Part shown: positions 64,000 through 64,000 of the stretch, in pieces
Position numbering within the stretch: position 1 is the stretch's first letter
How the letters are laid out: each line of letters opens with the position of its first letter
NCBI GenBank assembly: GCA_965116235.1
Contig: OZ220496.1
Location: forward strand, 186,001-250,000
From: MPNP01 sp965116235
GTDB lineage: Bacteria; Pseudomonadota; Alphaproteobacteria; Rhodobacterales; Rhodobacteraceae
Length of the DNA: 64,000 nucleotides
Direction of reading: 5' to 3'
Made by a program: the position numbers and the translations under genes
The notes under the pieces: model-generated
The model's database searches: none
Told to the model about the DNA's origin: nothing
Seen by the model: only the letters and a program-made list of their open reading frames with translations

Positions 64000-64000
64000 T

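Noticed and set aside
1..64000. CRISPR arrays, rRNA operons or a replication origin
   Set aside because: No regularly spaced direct repeats, rRNA-like stretches or DnaA-box clusters were noticed on reading both strands.

Overview
The window looks like a chromosomal segment of an alphaproteobacterium. Evidence is the core-gene content (ftsY, yciB/ispZ, xseA, hflK-hflC-DUF2065-htrA, gor, rpiA), an MlrC/dipeptide-transporter/RpiR cassette, and a restriction-modification pair whose closest remembered relative is RsrI of Rhodobacter. Core genes are tightly packed. The segments between them are rich in mobile-element debris, broken genes and long G/C homopolymers. No rRNA, complete tRNA or CRISPR array was seen.

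Layout. 1-11.6 kb: a six-gene, end-to-end overlapping operon (ABC ATPase, FtsX-like permease, SUMF1/PPC-domain protein, Tat-exported protein, lipoprotein, von Willebrand A protein). It resembles the TagT-TagS-TagR-TagQ/PpkA signalling module of some type VI secretion loci, but no kinase and no T6SS gene is visible. 11.6-14.4 kb: a MITE, then a P-loop ATPase with ankyrin repeats flanked by related repeats. 14.4-22.4 kb: dppA-hairpin-dppBCDF-mlrC and a divergent RpiR regulator. 22.7-26.9 kb: a second MITE, a nested IS630-type element, a tandem family of small exported proteins in decay, a truncated IS630 copy and the C-terminal stub of an autotransporter. 27.7-35.7 kb: GST, yciB, an EamA transporter, ftsY, a NuoE-NuoF fusion, xseA, ferredoxin and a TerB-like protein. 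36-40.5 kb: two gene stubs meeting at a deletion scar, a porin with a G9 tract in its coding start, and a phage portal remnant broken at a C11 tract. 41.2-43 kb: an EcoRI/RsrI-type R-M system. 43.4-53.6 kb: a PotDBCA-type transporter, htrA, DUF2065, hflC, hflK, gor, rpiA. 54.3-64 kb: a truncated ATPase remnant, a large autotransporter whose start codon is separated from its body by a G8 tract that is one base out of frame, a second autotransporter whose 5' end is replaced by hipBA, and a decayed TnpB gene running off the right edge.

The most striking theme is homopolymeric G/C tracts (8-11 bases) at the 5' ends of cell-surface genes. They sit where length changes would switch translation on or off (autotransporter, porin) or alter promoter spacing (porin). 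As written, the porin is in frame and the autotransporter is out of frame. Together with the R-M system, hipBA and repeated IS/MITE activity, this marks the accessory segments as rapidly changing.
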